Positions 7,174 to 18,389 of a DNA stretch of 32,441 bases are shown one piece after another. The stretch lies in NCBI RefSeq assembly GCF_027622855.1, contig NZ_JAPZVR010000002.1, positions 137,012 to 169,452 of the forward strand. The letters run 5' to 3'. The translations under genes were made by a program, and so were the position numbers. The notes under the pieces were generated by a model. It ran no database searches, was not told the origin of the DNA, and saw only the letters and a program-made list of their open reading frames with translations. How positions within the stretch are numbered: position 1 is the first letter of the stretch; each line of letters starts with the position of its first letter. This DNA comes from Glycomyces algeriensis. GTDB taxonomy: Bacteria > Actinomycetota > Actinomycetes > Mycobacteriales > Micromonosporaceae.

Positions 7174-8346
7174 TCAGTCGGGCCCGGGACCGGTCATGCG
7201 GTTGAGGCGGGCGGCCTGCTTGAGCAGGTGGGCGTGCTCGGCGAGGACCGCCGTCGACTCGGCCGCGACCTTGTAGAGCCGGGCCGCCTCTGCGCGGTTG
7301 CCGGCCCGCTCGTGCAGGTACGCGGCGACGGCGTCGCGGCGCGGCAGGCCGGGGTCGAGCGCTTCGACCAGCCGCAGTCCCGCGAGCGGGCCGTCCACGT
7401 GTCCGACGGCCACGGCCCGGTTGAGGGCCACGACCGGGCTGCCCGGCGTGAGCCGCGCGAGCTCGTCGTACCACTCGAGGATCTGCGGCCAGTCGGTCTC
7501 CGCCGCGGCGGCCGCGTCGTCGTGGAGCGCGGCGATCGCGGCCTGCGCCTGGTACTCGCCGACCCGGCCCATTGCCAGCGCGTGCTGCAGCAGGTCGACG
7601 CCTTCGGCGATCATGCCGGTGTCCCAGAGGGCGCGGTCCTGCTCGGCGAGCGGCACGAGCTGGCCGGCCGTGTCGGTGCGGGCCGGGCGGCGCGCGTGGT
7701 GGAGCAGGAGGAGCGCGAGCAGGCCCGCCGCCTCCGGGTCGCGCGGCACCGAGGCGACGAGCTGGCGCGCGAGGCGGATCGCCTCTGCCGACAGGTCCTC
7801 GGCGGTCTTGTCGCCCGCGAACCCCTGGTCGAACATGAGGTAGAGGACGCGCAGCACGGCCCGCACGTCGCCGGGCCGCTCGAACCGCTCCCCCGCGAGG
7901 GTCCGCTTCGCACGTGAGATGCGTTGCGCCATGGTCGGTTCGGGGACGAGGAACGCGCGGGCGATCTGGGCCGTGGTGAGGCCGCCGACCGCGCGGAGCG
8001 TCAGCGCGATGGCGGACGCGGGCGAGAGCGCCGGGTGGCAGCAGCGGCTCAGCAGCAGGAGCGTGTCGTCCGCCTGCCCGGCGGGGCCGGCGGCCGGCTC
8101 GCGGTGCACCGCGATCTCGCGCATGACCCGGGCGGAGGCCGAGCGGCGCGCATCCAGGAACTTGCGCCAGGCGACGGTGACGAGCCAGGCCTTGGGCTCG
8201 TCGGGGGCGCCGTGCTCCCAGCCGCGCACCGCTTCGGCGAGCGCGTCCTGGACGGCGTCCTCGGCCGCCGCGAAGTCGGCTCCGCGGCGGACGAGGGCGC
8301 CCAGTACCTGCGGGGTGAGGTCGCGCAGCAGGTGGTCGTCGATCAT
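7174..8346 (-). CDS. ECF42-group RNA polymerase sigma factor with C-terminal TPR-like extension
   Basis: A 390-residue extracytoplasmic-function sigma factor. Region 2 (about residues 10-75) contains AAAEDAVQDAL and KAWLVTVAWRKFLDARR. Region 4 (about 110-165) contains LTTAQIARAFLVPEPTMAQR. The remaining ~220 residues form the helical, TPR-like extension that marks the ECF42 group, including YLMFDQGF. ECF42 factors have no anti-sigma factor, are encoded next to DGPF proteins and need the C-terminal extension for activity (established for the group in Streptomyces venezuelae). The DGPF gene lies 10 bp upstream on the same strand. There is no Shine-Dalgarno at the ATG at 8346, so translation probably depends on coupling to that gene. 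Confidence 0.9.
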   Translation of the reverse strand: MIDDHLLRDLTPQVLGALVRRGADFAAAEDAVQDALAEAVRGWEHGAPDEPKAWLVTVAWRKFLDARRSASARVMREIAVHREPAAGPAGQADDTLLLLSRCCHPALSPASAIALTLRAVGGLTTAQIARAFLVPEPTMAQRISRAKRTLAGERFERPGDVRAVLRVLYLMFDQGFAGDKTAEDLSAEAIRLARQLVASVPRDPEAAGLLALLLLHHARRPARTDTAGQLVPLAEQDRALWDTGMIAEGVDLLQHALAMGRVGEYQAQAAIAALHDDAAAAAETDWPQILEWYDELARLTPGSPVVALNRAVAVGHVDGPLAGLRLVEALDPGLPRRDAVAAYLHERAGNRAEAARLYKVAAESTAVLAEHAHLLKQAARLNRMTGPGPD

Positions 8347-8356
8347 CGGGAGAGGG

Positions 8357-8770
8357 CTAGTCCTCGACCGCGGGAGCCTCGCCGTGGAACGGCCGCACCT
8401 CGAGCCATTCGTGGAGCGGCAGGCCGTCCTTCCCCGGCGCGGCGGACAGGTGGGCGGCGGCCTCGTAGGCGCGCTCCTCGGACTCGACGTCGATGGTGAT
8501 CCACCCGGCGATGAGGTCCTTCGTCTCGGCGAACGGGCCGTCGGTGACCGGCGGCCGGCCCTCCCCGTCGTACCGCACGAACCGGCCCTGCGGGGCGAGC
8601 GCCTGGGCGTCCACGAACTCGCCGCGTTCGCGCAGGTCGTCCATCATGTCCCACATGTACTGCATGTGAGCGGTGATCTCGTCCGGCGTCCAGTCCTCCA
8701 TCGGCGCCTCGGCGTTCGGGTGCTGCTTCGGTCCGCCGCGGTAGTGCTTGAGCAGCAGGTACTTGGCCAT
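8357..8770 (-). CDS. DGPF / YCII-related domain protein
   Basis: A 137-residue protein of the YCII-related (DGPF) family. It begins MAKYLLLKHYRGG and contains TDGPFAETKDLIAGW, the motif that names the family. These small ferredoxin-like-fold proteins are the usual genomic partners of ECF42 sigma factors; their biochemical role is not settled. A strong Shine-Dalgarno, GAAGGAGG, precedes the ATG at 8770. It is the first gene of the operon with the sigma factor and lies downstream of a site matching the ECF42 promoter. Confidence 0.92.
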   Translation of the reverse strand: MAKYLLLKHYRGGPKQHPNAEAPMEDWTPDEITAHMQYMWDMMDDLRERGEFVDAQALAPQGRFVRYDGEGRPPVTDGPFAETKDLIAGWITIDVESEERAYEAAAHLSAAPGKDGLPLHEWLEVRPFHGEAPAVED

Positions 8771-8819
8771 GACGGCCCTCCTTCGTTTCGGGCGGCTCGT
8801 TCGCCGCTGACAACACTAG

Positions 8820-8846
8820 GACGCAGCCGGTTCGCGGTTCTCGACA
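8820..8846 (-). promoter_or_regulatory. Putative ECF42-dependent autoregulatory promoter
   Basis: On the minus strand TGTCGA (8846-8841) is followed after 17 bp by CGTC (8823-8820), about 50 bp before the DGPF start codon. From memory the ECF42 promoter is described as TGTCGA at -35 with a CG(A/T)C-type -10, so both elements and the spacing fit. This implies that the sigma factor transcribes its own operon. Confidence 0.7.
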
Positions 8847-8981
8847 TCCCGGCGCCACTGATCGCAAAGTTTTTTCGGGGGGTCCGCCTCACCGCGCTTG
8901 CGGGGGCTGGCGTGCTGGTGCCGGACGACCGGAATCCGAAGAATCAGAGAGGTCAAAGCCCCTCTGAGTCGAAGGAGACCC

Positions 8982-10244
8982 ATGTCCCGCTTCACGATCG
9001 ACACCCCCGCCCTCACCCGCCGCGCCGTGATCGGCGCGGCGGCGGTGGCCGCCGCGACCGCCGTGCCCGGGGCCGCGCAGGCGGGCACCGCCCTGCACCA
9101 GGACGCGATCGACGACGCCGCCGCGCGGTTCGAGGCCGACCTGATCGCGCTGCGGCGCGACCTCCACGCCCACCCCGAAGGCCCCGGCGAGGAGGCCCGG
9201 ACGGCCGCGCTCGTCGCCGAGCACCTCACCGCCGCCGGCCTCGCCGTGACGACGGGCGTGGGCGGGCACGGGGTCGTCGGCGTCCTCAAGGGCCGCCGCT
9301 CCGGCCGCACGGTCGCGTTCCGCGCTGACATGGACGCCGTGCCGGGGAACGGGTCGACCGGTCCGGCGCACGGGTGCGGGCACGACCTCCACACCGCGGT
9401 CGGCGTCGGGACCGCCCTCACCCTGGCCTCGCTGCGCTCCCGCTTGCACGGCACGGTCGTGTTCGTCTTCCAGCCCGCCGAGGAGAGCCTGGCCGGGGCC
9501 CGGGCGATGCTCGACGCGGGCGTCCTGGAGACCTACGGCTTCACGGAGATCCACGCGCTCCACTGCGGGCCGCTCCCGGTCGGCACGTTCGGCGTCAACC
9601 CCGGGCTCGGCCTCCCCGGCCAGGACCACGGCTCGGTCGTGGTCACCGGGGCGGACGCGCCGGCCCGCGCCGCGGCGCTGGCGGCCGAGATCGCCGGTCT
9701 CTCCACTGTGGCGGTTCCGGCCGACTCGGCGGACCTCGAGGACCTGGTGGAGCACCTCCAGACCGAGGACGGGCCGCTCGCCGAGTTCGTGACGATGCGC
9801 GCCAACGTGGCCGGGGGCGCGACCGCGGACCGGGCCGAGGTGCGGCTCTCCTACCGCTGCTGGCCCGAGGAGCGGTACACGCAGGTCCGCGCCGACATCG
9901 CCGAGCTCGCCGAACCCCAAGGCGCCGTGGACTTCCCGAAGGATCCGTTCCCGGCGCTGGTCTGCCCCGAGGCGGACGCGCACGAGCTCAAGCGGCATCT
10001 GCGCCGCAACCTGGGCCGGGACGCGGCCACGGTCATGCACGCCGTGGTGCCCTTCAACGGCGAGGACTTCGCGCTGTTCATCGCGCACGTGCCCGGGACG
10101 TTCACCTGGCTCGGGGTGCGGGCCCCGGGCACCGACATCGCGACGGCCGCCCCGCACTTCCCGCCGTTCGAGCCCGACGAGGCCGCGATCGGCCACGGTG
10201 TGCGGGCCATGGCCGGGTGGCTCGCGAGCCGCACCCGCTGCTGA
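8982..10244 (+). CDS. Tat-exported M20 family metallopeptidase/amidohydrolase
   Basis: A 420-residue M20D-type amidohydrolase (hippurate / indole-acetyl-amino acid hydrolase relatives) that would cleave an N-acyl amino acid or peptide with two metal ions. The N-terminus is a twin-arginine signal: Arg13-Arg14 in LTRRAVIG, an alanine-rich hydrophobic stretch, and a cleavage site near AQA-G (about residue 34). The metal and catalytic motifs are HGCGHDLH (130-137), Glu167-Glu168 in QPAEE and HALHCG near 191-196. The small dimerisation domain occupies the middle, and NGEDFALF ends the catalytic domain. GAAGGAG precedes the ATG. The gene ends at a strong shared terminator. The exact substrate is unknown. 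Confidence 0.88.
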   Translation: MSRFTIDTPALTRRAVIGAAAVAAATAVPGAAQAGTALHQDAIDDAAARFEADLIALRRDLHAHPEGPGEEARTAALVAEHLTAAGLAVTTGVGGHGVVGVLKGRRSGRTVAFRADMDAVPGNGSTGPAHGCGHDLHTAVGVGTALTLASLRSRLHGTVVFVFQPAEESLAGARAMLDAGVLETYGFTEIHALHCGPLPVGTFGVNPGLGLPGQDHGSVVVTGADAPARAAALAAEIAGLSTVAVPADSADLEDLVEHLQTEDGPLAEFVTMRANVAGGATADRAEVRLSYRCWPEERYTQVRADIAELAEPQGAVDFPKDPFPALVCPEADAHELKRHLRRNLGRDAATVMHAVVPFNGEDFALFIAHVPGTFTWLGVRAPGTDIATAAPHFPPFEPDEAAIGHGVRAMAGWLASRTRC

Positions 10245-10250
10245 CACGGC

Positions 10251-10285
10251 GAAAGGCCCGGCCGCGGAAAGCGGCCGGGCCTTTC
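10251..10285. terminator. Bidirectional terminator between convergent genes
   Basis: A perfect 15-bp stem, GAAAGGCCCGGCCGC / GCGGCCGGGCCTTTC, with a GGAAA loop, lies 6 bp after the M20 stop and 11 bp beyond the stop of the opposing oxidoreductase. It ends in A/T-rich arms on both sides, as expected for a two-way terminator. Confidence 0.85.
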
Positions 10286-10296
10286 GTGCCTGAGGA

Positions 10297-11481
10297 CTAG
10301 ACGGTCGTCCAGCGGCTCTCGTCTTCAGCGCTCGCCTCGACCGCGGCCAGGACCCGCTGCACGCGCAGCGCGTCGGCGAACGACGGCGTCGGCTGCTCGC
10401 CGTTCGCGATGGCGCCCACCAGGTCCACGACCTGGTGGGTGAACGCGTGCTCGTAGCCGAGCCCGTGCCCGACCGGCCACCAGTTGCCCGTGTACGGGTG
10501 CTCCGGCTCGGTCGCCTGGATCTTGCGGAAGCCCGAGTTCGGACCGTCCGCCGCGTCGTAGAACCACAGCGAGTTCATGTCCTCGAAGTCGAACGCGAGG
10601 GAGGCCTTGGCGCCGTTGAGCTCCACGCGCATCGCGTTCTTGCGGCCCAGCGCGAAGCGCGTGGCCTCGAAGACGCCCACTGCCCCGCCGGGGTTTTCAG
10701 CAGTACCGGCGAAGCGGGCGGTGAACATCGCCGCGTCGTCCACGGTGACCGGGCCCTTCGGGCCGTCGGCGCCGCCGACGCCGCCCAGGCCCACGAAGTC
10801 GCCGCCCACGGGGCGCTCCTTCACGAAGGTCTCCATGATCGCCGAGACGCCCGTGATGCTCGACCCGGCGACCCACTGCGCGGCGTCGATGATGTGCGCG
10901 CCGATGTCGCCGAGCGAGCCCGAACCGGACTTCGTCTTGTCCAGGCGCCAGGTCAGCGGCGCGTTCTCATCGGTCAGCCAGTCCTGCAGGTACTGCGCGC
11001 GCACGTGCCGGATCGGCCCCAGCGCGCCCGAGTCGACCAGCTGCTTCGCCAGGGAGAGGGCCGGCGTGCGGCGGTAGGAGAACCCGCACATCGCATACAC
11101 GCCCTTGGCCTTCGCGGCTTCGGCGGCGGCCGTCATCTGCTCGGCCTCCTCGACGGAGTTCGCCAGGGGCTTCTCGCACAGCACGTGCTTGCCCGCCTCG
11201 AGCGCGGCGATCGCGATCTCGGCGTGCAGGTTCCCGGGGACGCAGATGTCGATGAGGTCGATGTCGTCGCGCTCGACGAGCCGGCGCCAGTCGGTCTCGC
11301 TGGAGTCCCAGCCGAGCTTCCCCGCCGCCGCCGCGACCCGCTCGGGGTCGCGCCCGGCCAGCGCGGTCATGCGCGGCGCGAGCGGCAGGTCGAAGAAGCG
11401 CGGCGCGGTGCGCCACGCGTGGGAGTGGGCGGCGCCCATGAAGGCGTAGCCGATCATGCCGACATTGAGGGATTCACTCAC
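10297..11481 (-). CDS. Gfo/Idh/MocA oxidoreductase (last gene of ThuA operon)
   Basis: A 394-residue NAD(P)-dependent sugar or inositol oxidoreductase. The Rossmann motif is at residues 7-16 (VGMIGYAFMG), the cofactor/catalytic motif CEKPLA at 102-107 (Lys104), and GDIGAHIID near 191-199 supplies the catalytic Asp/His region. The rest is the C-terminal alpha/beta dimerisation domain. The GTG start at 11481 overlaps the preceding oxidoreductase by 8 bp and is preceded by GAGGAG. With two oxidoreductases and ThuA in one operon, a pathway through 3-keto-sugar or 3-keto-glycoside intermediates is likely, by analogy with ThuA/ThuB of rhizobia. The sugar itself is unknown. Confidence 0.88.
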   Translation of the reverse strand: MSESLNVGMIGYAFMGAAHSHAWRTAPRFFDLPLAPRMTALAGRDPERVAAAAGKLGWDSSETDWRRLVERDDIDLIDICVPGNLHAEIAIAALEAGKHVLCEKPLANSVEEAEQMTAAAEAAKAKGVYAMCGFSYRRTPALSLAKQLVDSGALGPIRHVRAQYLQDWLTDENAPLTWRLDKTKSGSGSLGDIGAHIIDAAQWVAGSSITGVSAIMETFVKERPVGGDFVGLGGVGGADGPKGPVTVDDAAMFTARFAGTAENPGGAVGVFEATRFALGRKNAMRVELNGAKASLAFDFEDMNSLWFYDAADGPNSGFRKIQATEPEHPYTGNWWPVGHGLGYEHAFTHQVVDLVGAIANGEQPTPSFADALRVQRVLAAVEASAEDESRWTTV

Positions 11482-12595
11482 TGTCGCTCCTCTTAGAGCT
11501 CAGGGCCTCCCGTACGGAAGGCCACGATTTCAGGACGGCGAGCACCTCCGGGTCGCGCTCGGCCGCGAGCGCGGCGTCGTAGGACCGGTCGAGGACGTCG
11601 TCGATGGCGACCCGCCGGCCCAGGGACGCGCTCTGCGTCGCGGCCTCGACCATAGCGAGGCTCATGATGTTCGCGTGCACACGCCCCATCGGTTCCTCGC
11701 CGCGGCGCAGCGCGGCGACGAACTGGCGCAAGGAGCCCGCGATGTCCTGGCCGAGGTCCTCACCGGACTCGAAGGGCTCGTCGGGGTCGGCGGTCGAACC
11801 GTCCTCGCCGTTCCACAGGACCGAGCCGCGCTCGGCCGAGATCCGCCAGGAGCCGTTCCAGGAGGTCTCGTGGCCGGGGCTGCACCAGGACCCGTTGAAC
11901 GTGAACCGGGCGCCGCCTTCCATGGCGAAGACCGCGTTCGCGGCCGCGTCGCCCCGGTACCAGCTCCAGCCCGGGTTGTACTCCTCGCACGTGACCGAGA
12001 CGGGGTCGGCGTCGAGGAGGTAGCGGGCCATGTCGAACTGGTGGATGGCCATGTCGAGCAGGAGCGGGCTGGCCATCTCGTCGCGGAAGCCGCCGAAGTG
12101 CGGTGCCTTGAAGAAGTCGACCGCGACGATCCCGACCGCGCCGAGCCCGGCGAGCCGCTGCTTGGCCTGGTGGAGCGCCGGGTGGTAGCGGCGGTTCTGG
12201 CTGACCATGAACAGCTGCCCGGTGTGCTGGGCGGCGGCCGCGAGCGCGAGGCCCTCGGCCACGGTGGCGGCGACCGGCTTCTCCCCCAGCACGGGCAGGC
12301 CCGCGTTGAGGGCCGCGATCGTGACCGGGTGGTGCGCTTCGGGAATGGTCGCGTTCACGATCGCGTGGGCGCCCGTGCGCTGCGCCAGCTCGACCGCCTC
12401 GGCGCCCGTTTCGAGGCCCTCGATGCCGGTCGCGGCGGCGAGCTTCGCGGCGGCCTCCGGGTAGAGGTCGGCGATCCCCACGAGCTCGGCGTCGGGGCTG
12501 GCGGCGATGTTCCGCGCCCAGGCCCCGCCCATGCCGCCCGCGCCGACCACGATGAGCCGCAGGGGCCCTTCGGATGCAATGGTGCTGAAGCTCAT
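11474..12595 (-). CDS. Gfo/Idh/MocA oxidoreductase (second gene of ThuA operon)
   Basis: A 373-residue oxidoreductase of the Gfo/Idh/MocA family, only distantly similar to its neighbour. The Rossmann motif [14 protein letters not shown] starts near residue 16, GEKPVAATV is the EKP motif, and [17 protein letters not shown] carries the conserved Asp and His of the active site. No signal peptide is present. The ATG at 12595 overlaps the thuA stop in an ATGA arrangement, so translation is coupled. Within the operon it may act as the ThuB-like dehydrogenase, with the third gene catalysing a second redox or isomerising step. That division of labour is inference. Confidence 0.88.
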   Translation of the reverse strand: MSFSTIASEGPLRLIVVGAGGMGGAWARNIAASPDAELVGIADLYPEAAAKLAAATGIEGLETGAEAVELAQRTGAHAIVNATIPEAHHPVTIAALNAGLPVLGEKPVAATVAEGLALAAAAQHTGQLFMVSQNRRYHPALHQAKQRLAGLGAVGIVAVDFFKAPHFGGFRDEMASPLLLDMAIHQFDMARYLLDADPVSVTCEEYNPGWSWYRGDAAANAVFAMEGGARFTFNGSWCSPGHETSWNGSWRISAERGSVLWNGEDGSTADPDEPFESGEDLGQDIAGSLRQFVAALRRGEEPMGRVHANIMSLAMVEAATQSASLGRRVAIDDVLDRSYDAALAAERDPEVLAVLKSWPSVREALSSKRSDSE

Positions 12596-13362
12596 CGCTC
12601 GAACGCCCCTCGGTACCCCTGGCCGTTGAAGAAGTCGTCGGTGTCGTAGCGGAGCAGGGTCGGGGTCTCGCGCTCGCGGTCGGGGCGGGCCCACTCGATG
12701 CCGTTGGCGATCACGTGGTTCACGTCCGGGTGGTGGTAGACCGGGAAGTCCTGGTCGCCGGGGCTGAAGTAGAAGATCCGGCCGAAGCCGCGGCGGTAGG
12801 TCATGCCGGAGCGGAAGACCTCGCCGCCGGTGAAGCCGGAGATGAAGATGAGCTCGTCCGGGGTCGGCACGTCGAAGTACTCGCCGTACATCTCCTGCTC
12901 GGGGATGACGATCGGGTTGGGGATGCCGCGGGCGATCGGGTGCTGCGGGTTCACGGTCCACACCAGTTCGCGGTCGTGCTCGCTGCGCCAGCGCAGGGTG
13001 CAGGTGGTGCCCATGAGCTTGGTGAAGATCTTGGACCAGTGCCCGGAGTGGAGCACGATGAGGCCCATGCCGGCGAGGACGTGGCGGTGCACGCGCTCGA
13101 CGATCTCGTCCTCGACGTCGCCGTGGGCGGCGTGGCCCCACCAGATGAGGACGTCGGTGGCGTCCAGGACGTCGGAGGTCAGGCCGTGCTCGGGCTCGTC
13201 GAGGGTGTGGGTGGTGATGCTCGCCTTGTCGCCGAGCCATTCGCCGACGCCCTTGGCGATGGCGCCGTGCATGCCGTCGGGGTAGCGCTCGGCAACTGAG
13301 GCCTCGACCTGCTCGTGGCGGTTCTCGCCCCAGACGACCACTCGGATCGGTTCATTGGACAT
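12592..13362 (-). CDS. ThuA-like (trehalose utilization) domain protein
   Basis: A 256-residue protein of the ThuA family, which has a class I glutamine-amidotransferase-like fold without the catalytic Cys. It starts [13 protein letters not shown] and contains [31 protein letters not shown] and [14 protein letters not shown], all typical. In Sinorhizobium, thuAB is needed for use of trehalose and related disaccharides through 3-keto derivatives. It is the first gene of a tightly coupled three-gene operon, with AAAGGAG before the ATG at 13362. The operator-like site at 13393-13406 lies about 30 bp upstream. No sugar transporter gene is linked, unlike the rhizobial thu operon. Confidence 0.88.
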   Translation of the reverse strand: MSNEPIRVVVWGENRHEQVEASVAERYPDGMHGAIAKGVGEWLGDKASITTHTLDEPEHGLTSDVLDATDVLIWWGHAAHGDVEDEIVERVHRHVLAGMGLIVLHSGHWSKIFTKLMGTTCTLRWRSEHDRELVWTVNPQHPIARGIPNPIVIPEQEMYGEYFDVPTPDELIFISGFTGGEVFRSGMTYRRGFGRIFYFSPGDQDFPVYHHPDVNHVIANGIEWARPDRERETPTLLRYDTDDFFNGQGYRGAFER

Positions 13363-13392
13363 GTGGTGTGTCTCCTTTGGTGGTTTCGCACA

Positions 13393-13406
13393 TTGTGAGC
13401 TTAAAA
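13393..13406. promoter_or_regulatory. Candidate LacI-family operator before thuA
   Basis: TTGTG-AGCT-TAAAA is an AT-rich partial inverted repeat in an otherwise GC-rich region. It matches 11 of 14 positions of the site before the LacI gene (TTTTA-AGCA-TAAAA). It lies in the short gap between the LacI stop and the thuA start. Confidence 0.5.
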
Positions 13407-13430
13407 ATCGTTGGGCGCCATCGGTATTCG

Positions 13431-14462
13431 TCAGACCGCCGGGTCGGTGCTGGAGCGTTCGACGAGCGACGGCGGCAGCAGGACGTGCTCGGGGGTCTCG
13501 GGCCGCTCGATGACCAGGCGCACCAGTTCGGCGGCGATGGCCGCCGAGGGCTGGCGGACCGAGGAGATGCCGACGGTGCCGAACTTGGTGAGGGTCGTGT
13601 CGTCGTAGCCGGTGACGGCCGCGTCCCGGCCCGGCACGAGCCCGCGGCTCTGGAGGGTGATGACGGCGCCCGCGGCGAGGGGGTCGGAGACGCAGATGAT
13701 CGCGGTGGGCGGTACGGGCGCGTCGAGGAGGTCCGCGGCGACGCGGACGCCGGTCTCCAGGTCGCGGCCGCACTGGACGATCCGCGCGAGCGAGCTGGTG
13801 AGCCCGCGGCGCTCGCAGGCCTCCCGGTAGCCGATCTCGCGCTGGGCCATGGTGACGATCCCGGGGGCGGCGCCCACGAACGCGAGTTCGCGGTGGCCGC
13901 GGTCGGCGACGTGGTCGACGGCCATCGCGATGCCTTGGGCCGCATCGGCCTCGACCCAGCTCCACGGGCTGGCGAACGCCTCGGCGGTGCGCCCGTAGGC
14001 GGCGAACGGGATGCCCCGCTTGCGCAGGCCGACCGGGCGCGGATCGTCCGGCCCCAGGTTGGAGATGACGAACCCGGCGGCGGACTGGCCGAAGTAGAGG
14101 TCCTCGCAGGCGCGCATGAGCGCTTCGGTGCCGCGCACGGCGACGAGGGTGAGGTTGCGGTCGACGGCCTGGCAGCCGGCGGCGAGGTCGTGGACGAACG
14201 CGTCCATGTACTGGTTGCCGACCGAGTCCTGGGCGGGCAGCACGTAGGCGATCTGGCGCGGCTGCGCGAGCCGGAGGCTGCGGGCGACGAGGTTGTTGCG
14301 GTAGCGCAGCTCGCGCATGGCGGCGTGCACTTTCACGCGAGTGGCCTCGGAGACGACCTCGGGCCGGTTGATGACGTTCGAGACGGTCATCGCGGAGACG
14401 CCGGCGAGGTCGGCGACGTCGGACATGCTCGCCTTGCGCGAGCCGGGCGTCGTGCCGCTCAT
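13431..14462 (-). CDS. LacI-family transcriptional regulator
   Basis: A 343-residue LacI/GalR repressor. The N-terminal helix-turn-helix and hinge (about residues 13-70) read [20 protein letters not shown], then [13 protein letters not shown]. The rest is the periplasmic-binding-protein-like sugar-sensing domain, with [12 protein letters not shown] and [14 protein letters not shown] as typical late motifs. The ATG at 14462 is chosen because AGGAGG stands just upstream; the open frame continues 12 codons further to a TTG with no site. It lies directly upstream of the ThuA operon on the same strand, and matching 14-bp palindromes precede both. It therefore most likely represses the operon and itself, released by a sugar. 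Confidence 0.9.
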   Translation of the reverse strand: MSGTTPGSRKASMSDVADLAGVSAMTVSNVINRPEVVSEATRVKVHAAMRELRYRNNLVARSLRLAQPRQIAYVLPAQDSVGNQYMDAFVHDLAAGCQAVDRNLTLVAVRGTEALMRACEDLYFGQSAAGFVISNLGPDDPRPVGLRKRGIPFAAYGRTAEAFASPWSWVEADAAQGIAMAVDHVADRGHRELAFVGAAPGIVTMAQREIGYREACERRGLTSSLARIVQCGRDLETGVRVAADLLDAPVPPTAIICVSDPLAAGAVITLQSRGLVPGRDAAVTGYDDTTLTKFGTVGISSVRQPSAAIAAELVRLVIERPETPEHVLLPPSLVERSSTDPAV

Positions 14463-14499
14463 CCGCCGCCTCCTCTCTGATGCCACCGGGTCCCGCAAA

Positions 14500-14513
14500 T
14501 TTTAAGCATAAAA
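14500..14513. promoter_or_regulatory. Candidate LacI-family operator before lacI-type gene
   Basis: TTTTA-AGCA-TAAAA is a perfect 5-bp inverted repeat around AGCA, in the upstream region of the LacI-type gene. It has the same layout as the site at 13393-13406, which suggests autoregulation. Confidence 0.55.
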
Positions 14514-14609
14514 ACGAGCGACGGTCAAACCCGGCGATGAATTCGGCGGACGCTTGTCGTCATACCGTTGACACCAGCCGCACCACCCGTTGAACCATGA
14601 GGAGCCGTC

Positions 14610-15467
14610 ATGACCGAACCGCACCACCACACCCTCGAAGCCCCCGGCGCCGTCCTGCACTACGACGTGCGCGACGGGTCCGGGCCGGCACTGCTGCTCA
14701 TCGGCTCGCCGATGGCCGCGGCCGGCTTCACCACCCTCGCGGGCCACTTCACCGACCGCCGCGTGGTCACCTACGACCCGCGCGGCTCCGAGCGGAGCGT
14801 CCGCACCGACGGCGGCGCCCAGAACACCGTGGAAGAGCACGTCGACGACCTCCGCCGGGTCATCGAAGCGGTCGGCGGTGGACCGGTCGACGTGTTCGCC
14901 AGCAGCGGCGGCGCGGTCAACGCCCTCGCACTGGTGGCCCGCCACCCCGACCTGGTGGGCACCCTCGTCGCGCACGAGCCGCCCGCGTCCGCCGAACTGC
15001 CCGACGCCGCGGTGATCCTCAAGGTCTGCGAAGACACCCGCGACACCTACCTGGCCCACGGCTTCGGCCCGGCCATGGCCAAGTTCATCGCCCTCGTCTC
15101 CCACCAGGGGCCCTTCGACGAGGCGTACCTGGAGCGGCCCGCGCCCGACCCGGCCGCGTTCGGGCTCCCGACCGAGGACGACGGCGACCGCAGCGACCCG
15201 CTGCTGGGCCTGAACATGGTCACCTGCAACGCCTACCGGCACGACTTCGCGGCGCTGTGCGCGGCCTCGACCCGCATCGTGCTCGGCGTCGGCGCCGACT
15301 CGGGCGAGATCCTGCCCGCCCGCGCCGCGGAGGTCGTGGCCGGTGAGCTGGGGACCGCCACCGTCGCCTTCCCGGGCGACCACGGCGGCTTCCTCGGCGG
15401 CGAGTACGGCCAGACCGGCAAGCCCGACGAGTTCGCGGCCAAGCTCCGCGAAGTGCTCGAAGCCTGA
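14610..15467 (+). CDS. Alpha/beta hydrolase
   Basis: A 285-residue alpha/beta-hydrolase-fold protein. The strand before the nucleophile elbow reads DVFASSGGAVNALAL, so the probable nucleophile is the second Ser of ASSGG, a slight departure from G-x-S-x-G. The catalytic His is in GDHGGFLGG near the C-terminus. VVTYDPRGSERS is the usual oxyanion-proximal DxRG motif. GAGGAG precedes the ATG at 14610. A DinB/maleylpyruvate-isomerase-like gene follows after about 30 bp in the same direction, forming a two-gene operon. No signal peptide; the substrate is unknown. Confidence 0.85.
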   Translation: MTEPHHHTLEAPGAVLHYDVRDGSGPALLLIGSPMAAAGFTTLAGHFTDRRVVTYDPRGSERSVRTDGGAQNTVEEHVDDLRRVIEAVGGGPVDVFASSGGAVNALALVARHPDLVGTLVAHEPPASAELPDAAVILKVCEDTRDTYLAHGFGPAMAKFIALVSHQGPFDEAYLERPAPDPAAFGLPTEDDGDRSDPLLGLNMVTCNAYRHDFAALCAASTRIVLGVGADSGEILPARAAEVVAGELGTATVAFPGDHGGFLGGEYGQTGKPDEFAAKLREVLEA

Positions 15468-15496
15468 ACGCCCGCAACGAGATCCGAGGAGCCGTG

Positions 15497-17776
<2,280 letters not shown>

Positions 17777-17787
17777 GTCGTCGTGGT

Positions 17788-18243
17788 TCAGACCGCGGAC
17801 GTGCGCGCGGCCTGCTGCGCGCGGAGCGCGGCGAACATGGGCTTGCGGGACGGGGACTCGGCCAGGCCGCTGTGGAGGACCGCGGTGATCGCGACCGAGG
17901 CCGCGGCGTCGTCGGCGGCGGCCACCCCGGCGGCCACCATGTCGAGGATCTCGTTCGCGGCGGCCGACACCAGCTCGGCGTCGGCGGTCTTGGACGCCCG
18001 CGAGAACCCGAAGGCCAGGTCCTTGTCGGCGGTGACGTTCCAGACCGCGCAGGTGTGCAGGCGCGTCCCGTAACCGGTGCCCTCGATCCAGCAGTCGACG
18101 GCGTACACGAATGTACGGGCATCGTGGTCCCACAGCAGTTCGGCATCGAGCATGTCCGAGAGCGCGGCGAGGCGCTGCGCCTTGGGATACTTGGACTCGA
18201 TGACGGCTGTGGCAGCGTCGCTCGAGAGATAGCTGTAGGTCAT
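17788..18243 (-). CDS. Hypothetical protein, 151 aa
   Basis: Not recognised. The 151-residue protein has a mixed N-terminal half (MTYSYLSSDAATAVIESKYP, WDHDARTFVYAVDCWIEG, two Cys) and an alanine-rich helical C-terminal half. There is no signal peptide, transmembrane segment or clear motif. Codon use is like its neighbours and it is followed by a strong terminator, so it is probably a real cytoplasmic protein. The ATG at 18243 has no Shine-Dalgarno, but TACCGT lies 6 nt upstream, which suggests leaderless translation. It precedes argG on the same strand but is separated from it by the terminator. Confidence 0.6.
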   Translation of the reverse strand: MTYSYLSSDAATAVIESKYPKAQRLAALSDMLDAELLWDHDARTFVYAVDCWIEGTGYGTRLHTCAVWNVTADKDLAFGFSRASKTADAELVSAAANEILDMVAAGVAAADDAAASVAITAVLHSGLAESPSRKPMFAALRAQQAARTSAV

Positions 18244-18329
18244 TCTTCAACGGTAGCCGCCCGGGGGCGGGTTCCCGCAAAGCCCGGACCGCTCGTTTCG
18301 CCGGCTTGGGTGGGTGCTTCCTCACCAGA

Positions 18330-18354
18330 GCCCCTGAAACCGGACATCAGGGGC
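18330..18354 (-). terminator. Hairpin after small lipoprotein gene
   Basis: GCCCCTGA / TCAGGGGC forms an 8-bp stem with a 9-nt loop, about 35 bp beyond the lipoprotein stop on the minus strand. Confidence 0.45.
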
Positions 18355-18389
18355 CGTAGGATCCCATCCGTACGTTCTGGTCCGGGGCC

